A stretch of DNA of 64,000 nt from Sclerodactyla briareus (GCA_026419785.1 JAODTK010001444.1:620001-684000), one strand, 5' to 3'. Positions 49,390-61,685 are shown, counted from the first letter of the stretch. Program-made: numbers and translations. The notes: generated by a model not told the origin, from the letters alone.

Positions 49390-51340
49390 CGCTAATCCCT
49401 AATTCTCATCCCCAACCTAACAAAAATATAAATGGCCAATAATACCACCCAGCAATCGGAAAATACTTTCCGAAGTTTAGTAGTGATCATCAGCTGTGTG
49501 GCTTTTGAATAACCCACGATTTTCAAACATTCTGTTCTGCTCTCCATGCAAGTAATTCGCTACTGATGCATTCGCCTAAAAGTCGCCCCCATTGCAGTCA
49601 ATCAACGCCCTAACGATCTCGGAAAGCTATGAACGAGTTCGGAGATATCGTCGTTCCCGATTCCTTATTAGCAGACTCGTATCTCTAAGTGAATTAGGGT
49701 GGTGCAGTTTATCAGGAAATCAGGTGTAGATGTTTAGGGGAAACGAATAAAATTAAACACGTGTTGTTACGGTTTTAGAAAACGTTCCTCGTTATACGAT
49801 TGTGTTTTACTGTTTCGCGAACACGGCTGGAAACATGAATAAGTACGTGTATTGATTGATTAGAGGGAAACAGGTCAGTGATTTGGTCATGTGGTGGAAA
49901 ATATAAAATGGTCAGTTCACGGGTGGGTAATGAGGAAACTCGTGGTAAAACAACCTGGGTCCGTATTCGTTGTTGCACCTCACTTAGTCCCAGTTCCATT
50001 TCCTTGATGAATGATTTAGGGTTTGTTTCCACCGTTTCCTAAGGAAAACGTTAATGAATGGACACTCGTTGAGAATGTATATGAAAGATCGGGGACGCCA
50101 ACCAATATTCATAAACGACCGTCAACAACTCGGAGTCGTCAATTCTGTTCACCGTTGGGCCTACAATCCAGTATCGATATCCAATTTCGGTATCGTATAC
50201 GGTATATCGTCACTATAATAAGTCATTTGTTCCGATATACTGCTGGGACGATAGGTTGTGAAACAGACCGTCCATTGTTCGCTGGAATGGTTGCCAGAAA
50301 TTGCCCCTTAAAAGATCAAACCAAAAAGATGTTGGAAGGGGTCTATTAGAATGTTATTTGACTATTATGATTAAGGGAGAGTGTATTTGTCATTAATGAT
50401 TAAAATGACTTTTGCCGTGAGGGGTCACGCAAATGGGAGCGACGATTTTCGGACAGAGTTAGGGGAAGATTCCTCATCTTGAGCTGGCAGGTTGTGTGTA
50501 CTTCACCTCGATAATGCGATCGAATATAATTTCTTTGCAAGGGCCCCGAGGAAAATGGCTATCCGAACTTCACAACTCAACAGATAGAGTAAAGATTGAT
50601 TGGCCTCATCGTTTCGCCAAAAGACTCAGTACGTCTGTTTTATAATGCTTAATATGATCATAGCTGTGCGTTCATTGTGTAGCACATACATGTAAGAAAT
50701 CATTTCCGCCGTTTAGCAACAGTGGCGTATGGTGGAGGGAATGAAGGAGAAGATTATGACAAAGGAACACCCCTTAACTAATGTATGTAGAACTGTTTCT
50801 TGAAAACTATGGAACTAAATTGCTGTCTAATTTATTGTATCATTTGTTATATTTTCATTTTTGTTCACTCTATTTCATAATCAAGTCGTCCAACTTGGGG
50901 GCTGCTAGTCCAATATGATCCACTCTTAATTGTGTGTATCCATTCAAAAAGAATGAATATCTGTTACTGGTTTTCCCACGCTTTTACCACCCCAAACGTT
51001 CACAAATGAGGGGTAGAGTAAAGACCAACGTGTTTTTCAGCACGTAACACGCAAAGTTCATAGTGATCTCTCTTGCTTATTGCATTTAAAAGTGAACGGA
51101 AGGAAGTAATTTGTTAAATTCATCAGCGAGTGGAACTGACATAAACCCGACTACTGAACCATCACTTGCACATTCACCCGAGGGCGGCGCCTTAAATTTT
51201 CGGTCAAATTAGCCCTTGGCTGAACTTAGTATGTTATACACTGCACACCAACGAGAATCGAATCAAACATTCGAGATCCAGCCTATTCATTTACGTAGCA
51301 TTGTTTTTGTAAAACATTTTGCCTCTTTTTGCCTTTTGTA
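49390..51340. other. Stretch without recognisable features
   Basis: The plus frame 50023-50349 (108 codons) is unrecognised. Nothing else was identified. Confidence 0.45.
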
Positions 51341-51346
51341 TATTGT

Positions 51347-51398
51347 CTATATATATATATATTATATATATATATCTTAATCATATATATATAATATA

Positions 51399-51440
<42 letters not shown>

Positions 51441-51591
51441 ACATATATATAATATATAATAATATATATATACATATATATATTATATATATATATATAA
51501 TATATATATATATATATCTATATATATCTATATAATATATATATATAGAGATATTATATAGATATTTTATCTATATATATAATATATATAA
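51347..51591 (+). repeat. (AT)n tract, self-complementary
   Basis: About 245 bases of nearly pure TATATA with scattered interruptions. It can fold on itself over its whole length. Confidence 0.95.
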
Positions 51592-51799
51592 TTGGATAGC
51601 GTACAACAAAACCAATCCCAACGCTTATGGCGTCCCACGAAGGATCGTCCGTATTCCAACAGAATCCTCTCATCTAATGATAGTCAGATATAAAAAAACG
51701 AAGAGTAAATCACTTTTGCTGCTCCAGTATTTTTCAAAACGTTTCGGTCGGTCAATTCACCTTTTTCTCGGAACTGCTTACTTTCCTAGCTGCACAACC

Positions 51800-52185
51800 A
51801 TCCCGTATCCTATTAAGGAGGCCCTCACCTGTACGAGCCATAATGTCCTTTATTTGCGCACCTGCATTAATGCAAAGTCCAGTATGTCGGCTCCACTTCA
51901 AGCAATTCAAGGTTCGTTTTCCTCCGTACCATAAATTCGAGCAGTTAACAAACAACAAAACTGTGGAGTGGCCACACACTACACATAACCCCCATGATTT
52001 CAATGATTTCCCTTTCTCGCAATCGAGAGTCTCCAACCAGAACCACAACCAGAATCTTCTGAAGCGTGAATCTCCTGGACAGGCCAATTACGCACTCTCC
52101 AACCGTCTGCTCTACAAAAGGAACGAAATTGTATCGCCCGTAAACGTCGAGGCTGTACAACTCCTAGATAGGGCTTTGTAGTTGT
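51800..52185 (+). mobile_element. GIY-YIG-like remnant of a Penelope-like element
   Basis: Blocks in the order of a GIY-YIG nuclease C-terminus. LTCTSHNVLYLRTCINAK (about 51825-51885) resembles 'I.CTSHNVVYLI.C..C...YVGET'. THNPHDFNDFPFSQ (about 51980-52020) resembles 'H.N.PGH.FDDF.F', and LLKRESPGQANYALSNRLLY resembles 'LLKRE..WI..L.T..P.GLN'. This module follows the RT in Penelope-like retroelements. The blocks are not in one frame, so the copy is broken. The adjacent 3' hairpin near 52285 supports the assignment. Family name is inferred from motifs only. Confidence 0.5.
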
Positions 52186-52272
52186 ATTTGTCGGTTTGTC
52201 TGGTATGTAATCAAGCATGTAATTATACGCTTTCTGTATAACCGTATGTTATATCAGTCCATTTCTTATCCC

Positions 52273-52312
52273 TTTATCAACTGAAGAAGGTCGGACTTGA
52301 CCGACTGACTTC
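52273..52312 (+). other. Hairpin after the GIY-YIG remnant
   Basis: CTGAAGAAGGTCGGACTTGA followed by CCGAC can form a GTCGG/CCGAC stem. A 'CTGAAGAAG..hairpin' motif is often seen downstream of GIY-YIG modules in Penelope-like elements. It also has the CUGAnGA half of a hammerhead ribozyme core, but the expected GAAA is not present. Confidence 0.35.
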
Positions 52313-52509
52313 TGCTTCGTGCGCGCTCGGGGTACTTGACAGGTTTAAACTTCCTACATCTCCACCTACATCAGAACTGAGCTGTGCTCTAATTTTGTGA
52401 CAGCTATTCCAGGAATTTCATGCATATAATTTCCGCGGATCTAGAAGTTGACAAATCAGTCATGCAGACAATGGAGACAGGGGCTCGATCCGTTTTGAAG
52501 CGGGGGCCC

Positions 52510-52625
52510 CATCGAATGCAAATTAACATCTAAGTCGGAGCGCCACCCTCGGTTGGCGTACACGACAATTTCAGATTTTCATAACCCTCCCAGATCGACG
52601 GGAACGTTACTTGCAGGCTCAATAG
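52510..52625 (+). repeat. Dispersed repeat, copy 2 (pairs with 37188-37310)
   Basis: ACATCTAAGTCGGAGCGCCACC-type start (split by one base difference from copy 1), then GGTTGGCGTA, then CCTCCCAGATCG and GGGAACGT. Order and spacing match copy 1. Confidence 0.6.
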
Positions 52626-52629
52626 CACC

Positions 52630-53590
52630 CCATCTACTGTGTGATTGAGTAAAAGACAGACCAAAGTTGTCATGTGCATACTACGAATGATTGACCGACC
52701 TCACCTGTATTTTTTTATTACCTGTCCTACTCTGGTTTTATATTGCGTGGGATCCAGGTTCTAACGAACGGTCCCTGATTGTTGGATGAAGGGAAAAGCC
52801 ATAGGCGTACGGGACCATTCCATTTGGAAGCAGAAAATTTGTACCCGACTTTTACAAGTCAGCCTTGGAAAACTACCGGCAGTTAATCGGAAAAAAATTC
52901 TGCAAAAAAAAAATCAGGCATTTTTCTTCACTTTGGTTGTCCTTACAAAAGTTTCCACTAATTATCGCCGTAATTTTTCATCTCAGGAAATGGGGGAGGC
53001 AATTCTGCCCAAGGCTTCTGAAAATATTCGATGACACAAATTGATTTGAAGCATTACGTCGCATGATCGCATATTTTAAGCCTACAACGCCTGGAAGAAA
53101 AAACGAATTGACGTGAAACCACGGAGAAATCATGACTTTGGCTTTTCGATTTAAAATTCGAGAACTAGGTGTATGAAAAATGGGTATTCTAAACCGATTA
53201 TTGGTAGTTAGACAAAAATTGAAGCAGTTTAGAGTGATACAAAATGGAATGTGCCGTTTATGTTTTATTACGGTCCGGAAAAGTGGGGGGGGCAAACGGT
53301 ATGATTAACATCCCCACAACTTTTGAAAGTGTGGGGGGATGGTGATCCCAGTCTCCCACTGTTGACGCCCATGCATGGAGGGAATCTTGAGGGAACTGGG
53401 CTCTCCAGGAAGCCATACCGAGTTTCAAACGAAAATTGAGCATTAAAAAAAAGAGTCTATTTACCTCCTCTTTTCATTTCCGGGGGAGGAGAGCGCTTTA
53501 TTTTTGTAAGAGCGCAATTATTATATTGGGATTGGCGCCAATGTTACGTGCAATAAGGACTTAATTCTAGTCATTATGCAGCTCTGCACT
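52630..53590. other. No recognisable feature
   Basis: The minus frame 52978-53295 (105 codons) is unrecognised and basic in composition. Confidence 0.45.
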
Positions 53591-53594
53591 TCGT

Positions 53595-54217
53595 TGACAG
53601 TATAAGCCGAATAACGGACCTAGAACTCATTAGCGTCTACGTTTCAGGTCACTTAATGAGTAATAATCGGGGTCATTAGTATAGATCGAGACGGGCGCGA
53701 CTTATGAGTAGTAATTAAGTTCATTTTCCTGAATCGGGATAGGCAGAATAAACGAGAAACTAAGTATCATTATGCCCTTGAGAGAGAGGAGGAAAGGACC
53801 AGCTAAGTTCCTTATGATGACGGGAGAGGGCAGAATAACAAGCAACTAAGTATATTATGAATTGAGAAGGAAGGAATGGACCAGCAAGTCATTATGATGA
53901 ACGGGGATGGGCGGGATAACGAGAAACTAAGTCATCATTATGCCCTCTGCAAAAAAAGACGAATAATGAGAAAAGAAGTCAGTTAGTACGGCATGAACGG
54001 TGCAATAATGCTAAGGAACTCAATCATTAGTACGGCACTGAAAACTGAAGGGTGGGTGTGTAATCATCATGACTGGCTGAATTTCTGGCGCAAATGGCGA
54101 TCATTCTTCGTCCACGATTTTATTGGCGATACCCCTTAAACGAGCAATTTTCTCATTATGTGACTTGGAACATAGGTGGAATAATGAATTCTAGGTCGTT
54201 ATTCCGCTTAAATGTCA
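53595..54217. mobile_element. Inverted-repeat element with internal minisatellite
   Basis: The terminal inverted repeats are about 65 bp long and roughly 80% matching (53595-53660 against 54217-54154, start TGACA). Shared blocks are GGAATAACG/CGAATAACG, ACCTAGAA.TCATTA, GTCAC.TAATGAG. The trinucleotide CGT flanks both ends (53592-53594 and 54218-54220), a possible 3-bp target duplication. The interior is filled with diverged units of about 82-86 bp that begin near GGGCAGAATAACGAGAAACT (53736, 53824, 53907). No coding capacity. It fits a foldback or MITE-like DNA element. Superfamily is not assigned. Confidence 0.65.
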
Positions 54218-54224
54218 CGTATCA

Positions 54225-55905
54225 GAAAGAGTAAAGCCAGCATCATTTTTTGGCCGCATTCGGCGTTCCATATCCATGTCCTTTAATGTTCACTGTCCCG
54301 CAACAGTTCTCAAACAGTCAGGAACGAGTATGGTCGAGTGAATCTCTGAGTAGTGTGTGCCTTTTGATTGTCATTCATCGATGGAAAGACGGGAAGTCGT
54401 GGGGTAGTTTGCATCCCTAAAAGGTATCATTGTGTCGAACGAGTGGGAACGGTTAAGGTTTCTATATAGTGGTCAAGTTCCTTCTCTGGGGGATAACAAC
54501 TTCTCTTAATCGAGTAACCTAATCCACCATTGCACTCACCCTCTTTCTTAGCTTATGTCGCCCTGAACACTCCGCTTCGATTTTAATGTTAATGCTATGA
54601 TGAGGGGATGCACCCTAGCGAAACACAGTTTAATAAATAAAAGAATGACGTGAGAACTTCCTTCAGAGACTTGAATTAGACGAGTTTTGTCTTACTTCCT
54701 AAATACGTTATGATGGGGAATACAGGAAAAGCGCCAGACATAAATGTCAGTAGACCCATTCCTCAGAACACCTAACCACCACCATTCCCACGTTATGAAG
54801 CTCAACCATTATAAACAATTGCTGAAATTAATCTCCACACACAAATTTGGGGGATTGGCTTAGCGGTTTATATTTAGTGGCGTGTGAAGGCTGAAATCAA
54901 TTTGGACCAATGAGTCTATTGCGTCTCAATAAGTCCGGCGTGGATTCACTATAACGGGTAATCCGTGTTCCTATGATATTCTATGTTTCCGATGGCATTC
55001 CCTTTGATCCCTTCTTCAAATTTCCCATGTTCGAGAGGCAACTCTGCTTGAACAACTGTCCTGTGGGAATTGAGACTGAATAGAATTCAAAGTCTTTCTC
55101 TTTGGGTTGTGTCTGCCTTGTGGGAAGCCGCAGTACCAACCTGTGGAACCACCCGGTTACTAAATGCCGGCAATACAGCTCGATTGGTTTGACTGGTTAT
55201 ATTGAACGGACACGAATGTACCGGCAACATATAATACACTATTACTATGGCATAGAAAAACACTAGAGCACATTGGTGCTGTAGCTCAACCGTACAAATT
55301 CACCGAACGAATGTACAATTATGTGCAGTTCATGTTAAAAAGCAGCTTCAAATATGGTCCGATTGTGCTCATGTCATGACTTTGACCTTGATTTCCATAT
55401 AACCAAAGATGCCTTAGCAGCCAATAACCATTGCTACTCAGTTCGGTCAACCATGAACCAATTGGAAAGAAAAAGTGACAGTTCACACAGTGGGCTATAG
55501 TGTCCTTTTAATGACCTTCGATCGACCTTGACGCCTCCACAAACGATCAAAAATGTCTCAAAATTAATAAAAACATTTGGGTCCAGTTTGTGCAAAAACA
55601 GTCCTAAATCTACAGACTGCCTAGTATTTGGGTCTGTCTTAGTACAAAGCTACTTGAAAGTTCGGGCCATAGAAGCGTCGAAAGTCTCGCAACACGCATA
55701 ATCTCAGGATTGATTTTGTCTCTGTGTGTTGAATAGTCATGTAATGGGGTACCGAAAAATGGATTACTCAAACAGCCCAAGTCAATGAATTTTGAAGAAA
55801 TCCATTTCGTGACCATGTACTTTAACACCGGCACTTAACACGGTTCATTCATACTTGCCGTAAATACCGTACTCCCTTCTAATTGGCAGGATCAGGCATG
55901 TTCAC
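54225..55905. other. Stretch without recognisable features
   Basis: Only TTGACCTT-type repeat fragments near 55380-55540, related to the array at 35576. No genes were recognised. Confidence 0.5.
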
Positions 55906-55908
55906 TCG

Positions 55909-55987
55909 ATGCATTAACGGGTGTTAATGCAAGGTGTTAATACATGATGCCATTGTTGATGCATGGTGCCAGTGTTAATGCACGGTA
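55909..55987 (+). repeat. Short degenerate tandem repeat
   Basis: About five units of TGTTAATGCA(AGG/TGGTGCCAG), 13-20 bp each, with point differences. Confidence 0.8.
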
Positions 55988-55989
55988 GA

Positions 55990-58360
55990 TCGGTACAAGC
56001 GCACACTGAAATGTTGAATTTGATTGTAAGTGTCACATGCATATGTTAACAACGTTCCAAATGTACGCCCAACTCACGTATTGGCTATATGTTGGAGAGA
56101 TCCATTGTGCATTACATTATATTTAAGGGACCTTACAACTACGTGACTGGAAACTGCCTGTGTCGGCAGACGTGGAACGCTCTTGCGTCACGATCACGTG
56201 GACGTCCTAGCAGCGCCCACTGTTGGATTAGAGCATTGGTCTGCGTAACGGGACTATTTTGTAACAATTCAATTGCTTATGATATACCCAGGGACTCGGC
56301 CTCTCGTGGCCACCATTGCGTGATGGGGTCTCAACTTGTTTATTCGAGACCCATTAGACGTGACCCTCAAGTGACCCTTCATAATAGGTGAGAATTTCAG
56401 GTCAAATATTTTTAGTCAAATACACGCTCAGCAATTTAAACAGAAATAGCCGCGGTGTACAACAACTGTAGGCCACCTATGGACACGAGTCACATAAACC
56501 AAGAAATAGTTTCGTCAATGATGAGCTTACCGGTCTGCCAAACAAGCTAGCCTGAAAACCTGCTCTAGTATAAGGTCCCTTATTAACCTACGTTAGCCCG
56601 CCACCACCAAACAGGTTCGGTGGTTGTTGTTGTTTTACCTGGAACATTAGAATCGCCCGCTCAGTCGGGTAGCGATATGAGCGAAGGTCATTCCACGTGC
56701 TAATATGCAGTGCGAGTATATGCTCATAATAGCCCGAAGCGACATTTACTTATTTGGGTAAATATATAGGCCTACGACTGTATTGATACGACTACGGTGT
56801 TATACTCATTACGTATCTGAACCGATACACTAACATAAGTATAAGTCCCGCGAATTGGAGGTTATCAAAGCCTTAAATTATTCGTTATTCCCCAGCTAAA
56901 AGCATCCAGAGGCGGAACAGGTAACATCGGTTATATGTTTTTATAATATGAAAACAAGATGAGCGAAAACGGAGCACAAACCAAAGCAAATCATATCCTG
57001 TAGAAAAAATTAAGGCCATTTTTCTGTTGTGCAGAACAGGTAAATCATTAATGTTTGTCCATTATAAGCGCACTCATTATATCATTGCGACTTTGACCTT
57101 TGTTCATGCCAGAATCATTATAACAGCAATAAATCTATATGACTGGATAGTAGTAAATGCTACACATCCATAAATACGTATACAACTGTTCTTCCTCAAT
57201 ATGATAATATCGCTGTACAAAATGACCCTGCTCATTGAAAAAACGCATTGCAGAAGAAATTGAATGCTGATGTGTTTCATGGCGCCAGTCGTGCTAGGTC
57301 TAGCAATAACGAAGAAGACAGATTGTCCCCACCCAGTGTTCATTCTGTTAAACCTGGATCAATGAAAATGAAGGTGTCGAGTTCAGTGGGTTTGTTATAG
57401 TTTAGCTCGTGGCAAGGTAACGTCATAACGTTCAGTAATGATCAGGCAGGAAATTAGAAATGTAGTGTAACGTCTCCGCTTGATTTGTAATAACTGCTGC
57501 CGAAACAACATCGCGGCAGCTAATAACGGTAACTATCTAGAAGGTTAGCGCGGTTAACTATGTTCTCAGAAGGGGATGATCAAGCCGATAACATATCACG
57601 CAAAAAGAAGTGAGATAGAGAATGCGCTTATGTTAAATTTCAACATTCCCATGCTCAGTGGGCTCCGATGAAAAGTTTCCAGTAATACAGAAACGCAGGT
57701 CCTTTCGGCTCCACAAACTATAATGCTAGTAGATAGGCGGAATGCGAAAGTATGGAGTAATGTGTATATTATATATATATATAGAGAGAGAGAAGAGAGA
57801 GAAGAGAGAGGGGGGGGGAGGGGGAGGGGATAAAGAAAATGTCAGAAACCAGGATGATGTCATGACTGAATTTTTGGAAACCTTGCGATGAGCGAGGAGC
57901 TAAACATTGTGCCTCAATTATGCAAAACTAGCTAGATCTCGCACTTATCATGTTATCACCCGTAGTAAGTCCCAGGATTCTTCTTCTTTGTTATGGGCAC
58001 TGCTTCCATTCCATACAATATCGATGGTGGGACCTTTTTATGACCTTCCCAGCTTGTTCCACATCCCGCTTGAATTCTATTCTCTACTTCCGCTTTGCCC
58101 ACCATCGTCCCTCTGTTGAGCCCAGATCCTTACGGTATCCTTTTTGGGACGTTTTCTCCCTGCTTTCCACTTCCCCTGCTCCTCCACCAACCCATAAACA
58201 TACAACTCACATACTCGTATTCATAAATTTCCTTTCTCTTGCTTCATCACTCTTCCCCTGACAGTTTGGAGATTCGTCTCAATTTGAACTTTAAAGTTTT
58301 CTGTATGAACGTTATTGCTTTCATAATCGTACTCAGGTGTGGTTTGCCTGGCCTTCGTCG
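55990..58360. other. Stretch without recognised genes
   Basis: It includes a perfect GGGTCTC/GAGACCC hairpin near 56327-56353 and a TA/GA-rich run at 57764-57830. Frames at 56089-56391 and 57907-58261 are unrecognised. Confidence 0.45.
57764..57830 (+). repeat. (TA)n(GA)n then G-rich run
   Basis: TATATATATA continues into GAGAGAGA and then a G-rich patch. A compound microsatellite. Confidence 0.9.
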
Positions 58361-58363
58361 GCA

Positions 58364-58624
58364 TTAGGCTACTAACCGCGTCAGTTTGTCATAGCCATAG
58401 GCATACGACACCACTGTTGGCCCAACAGCGTTAGGCCTAGTGTTATTGTTACCAACGTTAGATGCAGTGCCAACAGGCATGTCAGCAGCGGCCGTGGTGA
58501 TTGTTAACTTCCCTGACTGCTCAATTCGCTTCTGTTCTAAATGTACTCTCTTCCTGTCGCCCTCCTGGCAGAAAACATAGTTGGTTATAGCGAGCACTGA
58601 TGTATGTTTCTGGTTCCGAATCAC
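58364..58624 (-). CDS. Unrecognised 86-codon open frame
   Basis: Minus-strand frame with convincing composition: FCQEGDRKRVHLEQKRIEQS is charged and helix-like, followed by a Thr/Asn-rich region (TASNVGNNNTRPNAVGPT). No domain, signal peptide or membrane segment was recognised. A CCAG before GAGGGCGA near 58563 could be an acceptor. It may be an exon of a host gene or chance. Confidence 0.25.
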   Translation of the reverse strand: MIRNQKHTSVLAITNYVFCQEGDRKRVHLEQKRIEQSGKLTITTAAADMPVGTASNVGNNNTRPNAVGPTVVSYAYGYDKLTRLVA

Positions 58625-61010
58625 GCTTACCGATGTGCTCGTTTAAACTCCGATATATGTAGCGTGGGTGTCCCACTGTTATGCCGTGAATTAAACCTCG
58701 TTTTCAAACGTATTCAGAACAATAATATTTGTGCATGTTGAGACCTGGAATGTACAGAATTTACACTGTCTTGCAATTTTTCATAGGCGCACACAACGTT
58801 GTATTGCATTTATGTAGTTCTGCTGAGCTGCTGCCGTACGTCCGTAGGTCACAGTTGGTGTAACCCACTGATAATTATTTACAAGCGCGGCACAACCTTA
58901 TTTGATCACGTGAGTAGCACAACATGACCTCGGTAAATAGATTGATCTTCCAGATATGCAAATCCCTTTTAGGCGTATAGAAGAATGAGGAAGGAATTCG
59001 AAAATAATCGACGCTGGGGGGGGCTTTAGAACTCAATAAAATCCTTAACATGTTCTGTGGTGATTGCCTCTGGCGACATCGTAATACGAAGCTGACCAAC
59101 GTTCAAAATTACTATCTGGACTCAAACCTTTGCCACGGACGAATGATGTGCATAGTTTACTCAACAACAATACCATGGTGTAGGTAGGTTAATATGGCCT
59201 AATGAAAATGATCGTACACTGTGGAACTGACGCATTGAGATAACTCGATTCATCTGAGGTAAATTGCTGCATGGACATTTTCAGGTTACGCAAATGATTT
59301 TCTTCTATATAGACATCATCGTTTTCGGTGAACTTCAAAGTTCCAGGCAATAGGTTACCTCAGTAACTACCACAGTAAGTTATTCCAAGCGTTGGGTTCA
59401 CAGTTTACATCGTCAAAGGTTGTTTTAATATGTGTCTCTTAATGTATGCAAAATCATTAAGTTGGTTTTCGCGTAAGATTATTTGCTTCAAGGTCGCTCT
59501 TGAACGGTTAATTGAAATGCCAGTTGAGTTTATTAAGCCCATGCTGGGGAAATCAAGTGCCATGGGGAATCAGTTCTATGTTAAGAATCGAGTTAAAATG
59601 TAAATGCTGGGTTAACCTTCGTTTTTTTAAATACTTGCACCTTGTTTTGAATTTTAAACCATACAGTTCCCAACCTCCTCCAACCTCAAGTTTTCACCCT
59701 AAAAATTCCACATTTTAGGTATTCTTGGGCTGATGCATGGGAAGGTGTTTGTAATTTGTGCCTTTTCACATTGCTGCGAAATTTAAATCATTCAGCTATT
59801 GGAATCGGCAAATATCTTGAAATATATGAAACCCATTGATAAAAATGGAAAATTGCCCCAAAATGTGTTTTCTCCCTAAATTCCACCGATTTTGATAGTT
59901 ACGCCCTAATTTGAGAGATAGATGTGATTTGTGGACTATTCAGGAGTGTGCAAAAAGTTGACCATCTTCGGCCGTTCCAAGGAGGAGATAATTGCGAAAA
60001 ACATCAAAATGTGGACGGACACGCAAAACACCACATAGGCCTCACACACACACAAACACAGTACAGCACAAACACTAATGGGGACCCCACCAACGGGTCC
60101 CCCTTGGTGGATAGTTCTTAACCACCACTTTGGTTACCATAGAAACAATGTTATGGCAACCAGCAATAGCAAATATAGGTGAAAAGGCAAACTGACTACA
60201 ATATCTCATCCGGCCCTCCGAGACTGATGGGTTATACCCAGAGACAAGGTTCATCAGACGCAATCAGAACACACGTGGTCACACGCCTAAGAAAGTCTCA
60301 CAACGAATAGGAACGACCATGGTTACATATACCGCTGTGTCGCAATGTTGTAGAGGGTCGTTTAATATCAACGTTGAATAACACGCTGCTGAAATTGATG
60401 TCAGGCCTGAAAGTATTCCTCATGTGATCTTCCGTTCCCGTTATTAGTTAGTAACTATCATAATAGCGATCATTTGCTAATGTATGGTAAAATGGCAACA
60501 TTGACTACCGGTGCAAATCGGACCCGTAAAGAAGAATTTAAACTAAGGGTGATAACTTGGCTGCTAAGATCTCATGACTCTAGTAATTCTTTCTAGGGGG
60601 TTTACTGATTGGTCGTAGGTCTTTGCTGGCGACTTATATTCAAATCAGTTTGATACATGCATCAAACCACCACACATGAGTTGAATATGTATATACACGA
60701 AGAGTACCATTTTTGTTCAGTGTTCTTCCAATATAGAATCCCATAGTTACCGTGAACACCTGAGTCATTGAATAGAATATTTCTATTGTTACTGAGAACA
60801 CAATGGCATATGCTCCTAATCCCTTTCTTAGTCTAAAAATAGATTTGCGACTATTATTATAATATTCGTGTCAACTTATATAACGTAAATATCTTATCCT
60901 TTATTACTTCTCCAGTCATCGGAATTCCAAACAGGATTATATTCTTGTTTTGGGCAGGACAAATCCCTTCCAGCAGGGCGTGCGCAAAGCAAAACTCAAC
61001 TAGTTTAGGT
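58625..61010. other. Stretch without recognised genes
   Basis: It contains an RFX-like site and two interleaved inverted repeats (60080-60161). Otherwise AT-rich DNA without coding motifs. Confidence 0.45.
60133..60146 (+). promoter_or_regulatory. X-box (RFX-type) sequence match
   Basis: GTTACCATAGAAAC fits the X-box pattern RYYNYY-AT-RRNRAC at every position. A GGTTGCCATA half-site lies on the opposite strand at 60152-60161. No nearby gene is recognised, so function is unproven. Such palindromes also occur inside repeats. Confidence 0.35.
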
Positions 61011-61012
61011 TT

Positions 61013-61130
61013 TTTGTGGCACGGTAGGTCAGTGGATCTCGTGATATATAATACATGGGTCTGATATGTCCCACAGATCCTGGCTCAAGCCTCCAGCTCT
61101 GCTTGGGAAGTTTTGAGTTTGGTTACTGCG
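61013..61130 (+). mobile_element. tRNA-derived SINE, interrupted by a hAT element
   Basis: GTGGCACGGTAGGTCAGTGG is a box A-like start and CTGGCTCAAGCCTCC a box B-like segment. The sequence up to the hAT insertion at 61139 continues after it at 61694, so the SINE or its flank was the insertion target. Confidence 0.5.
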
Positions 61131-61138
61131 GCCCTGTC
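61131..61138 (+). repeat. Target-site duplication, left (GCCCTGTC)
   Basis: Eight bases repeated exactly at 61686-61693. Confidence 0.9.
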
Positions 61139-61685
61139 CAGGGGCGTAGTCAGGAATGAATTTTAAGGGGGCGGAATACGGGGGAGGGGTCTAAGGGGGT
61201 GGTCCCCTCCCCATTGGAAATGTTGACTCACGGTATGGGTGGGCTAGATGCAAAATGGTACCACATTTGAAGCTGAGTTTGAAATCATCACACATATCTT
61301 TTAAGTAAATGATTTTAATTTTTCTTAAATCTGAAAATGAACACATAATTGAAATCAACATAATAGTAAAGTACATACCAAGCTCGTCACACTCATAGCA
61401 GTAGACGCCTTGACGGCTTCGATTCGATTTGATTGGTGCATAATTCATAGTGTCGCAGATTCAGGGGCCAATTTATGAAATCAAGGAACTTTCCTGTTTT
61501 GGGGGTGTTTTTGGGGATCAAATGGTCATGATTGGCGACAAATTTTGACCTTACTCACCCACGCCATGCTCTACAAAAACATACACTTCGCCCTCAAAAC
61601 ACGCCATCAGCCCACCCCCTTCTTTTCTCTCTTTCCCCTTTTTTCGATTTTTTCTTCTCATTTGGGGGGGGGGGGGGCGCCCCTG
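61139..61685. mobile_element. Non-autonomous hAT-like element
   Basis: A 547-bp element with ends CAGGGGCG and CGCCCCTG (8-bp perfect inverted repeat) and perfect 8-bp duplications GCCCTGTC on both sides. The start CAGGGGCGTAGTCAGGAAT followed by a G-rich segment, and the G run before the right end (about 61664-61677), are typical of a hAT-like family common in marine animals. The minus frame 61191-61448 inside it has no transposase motif, so the element is not autonomous. Confidence 0.9.
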
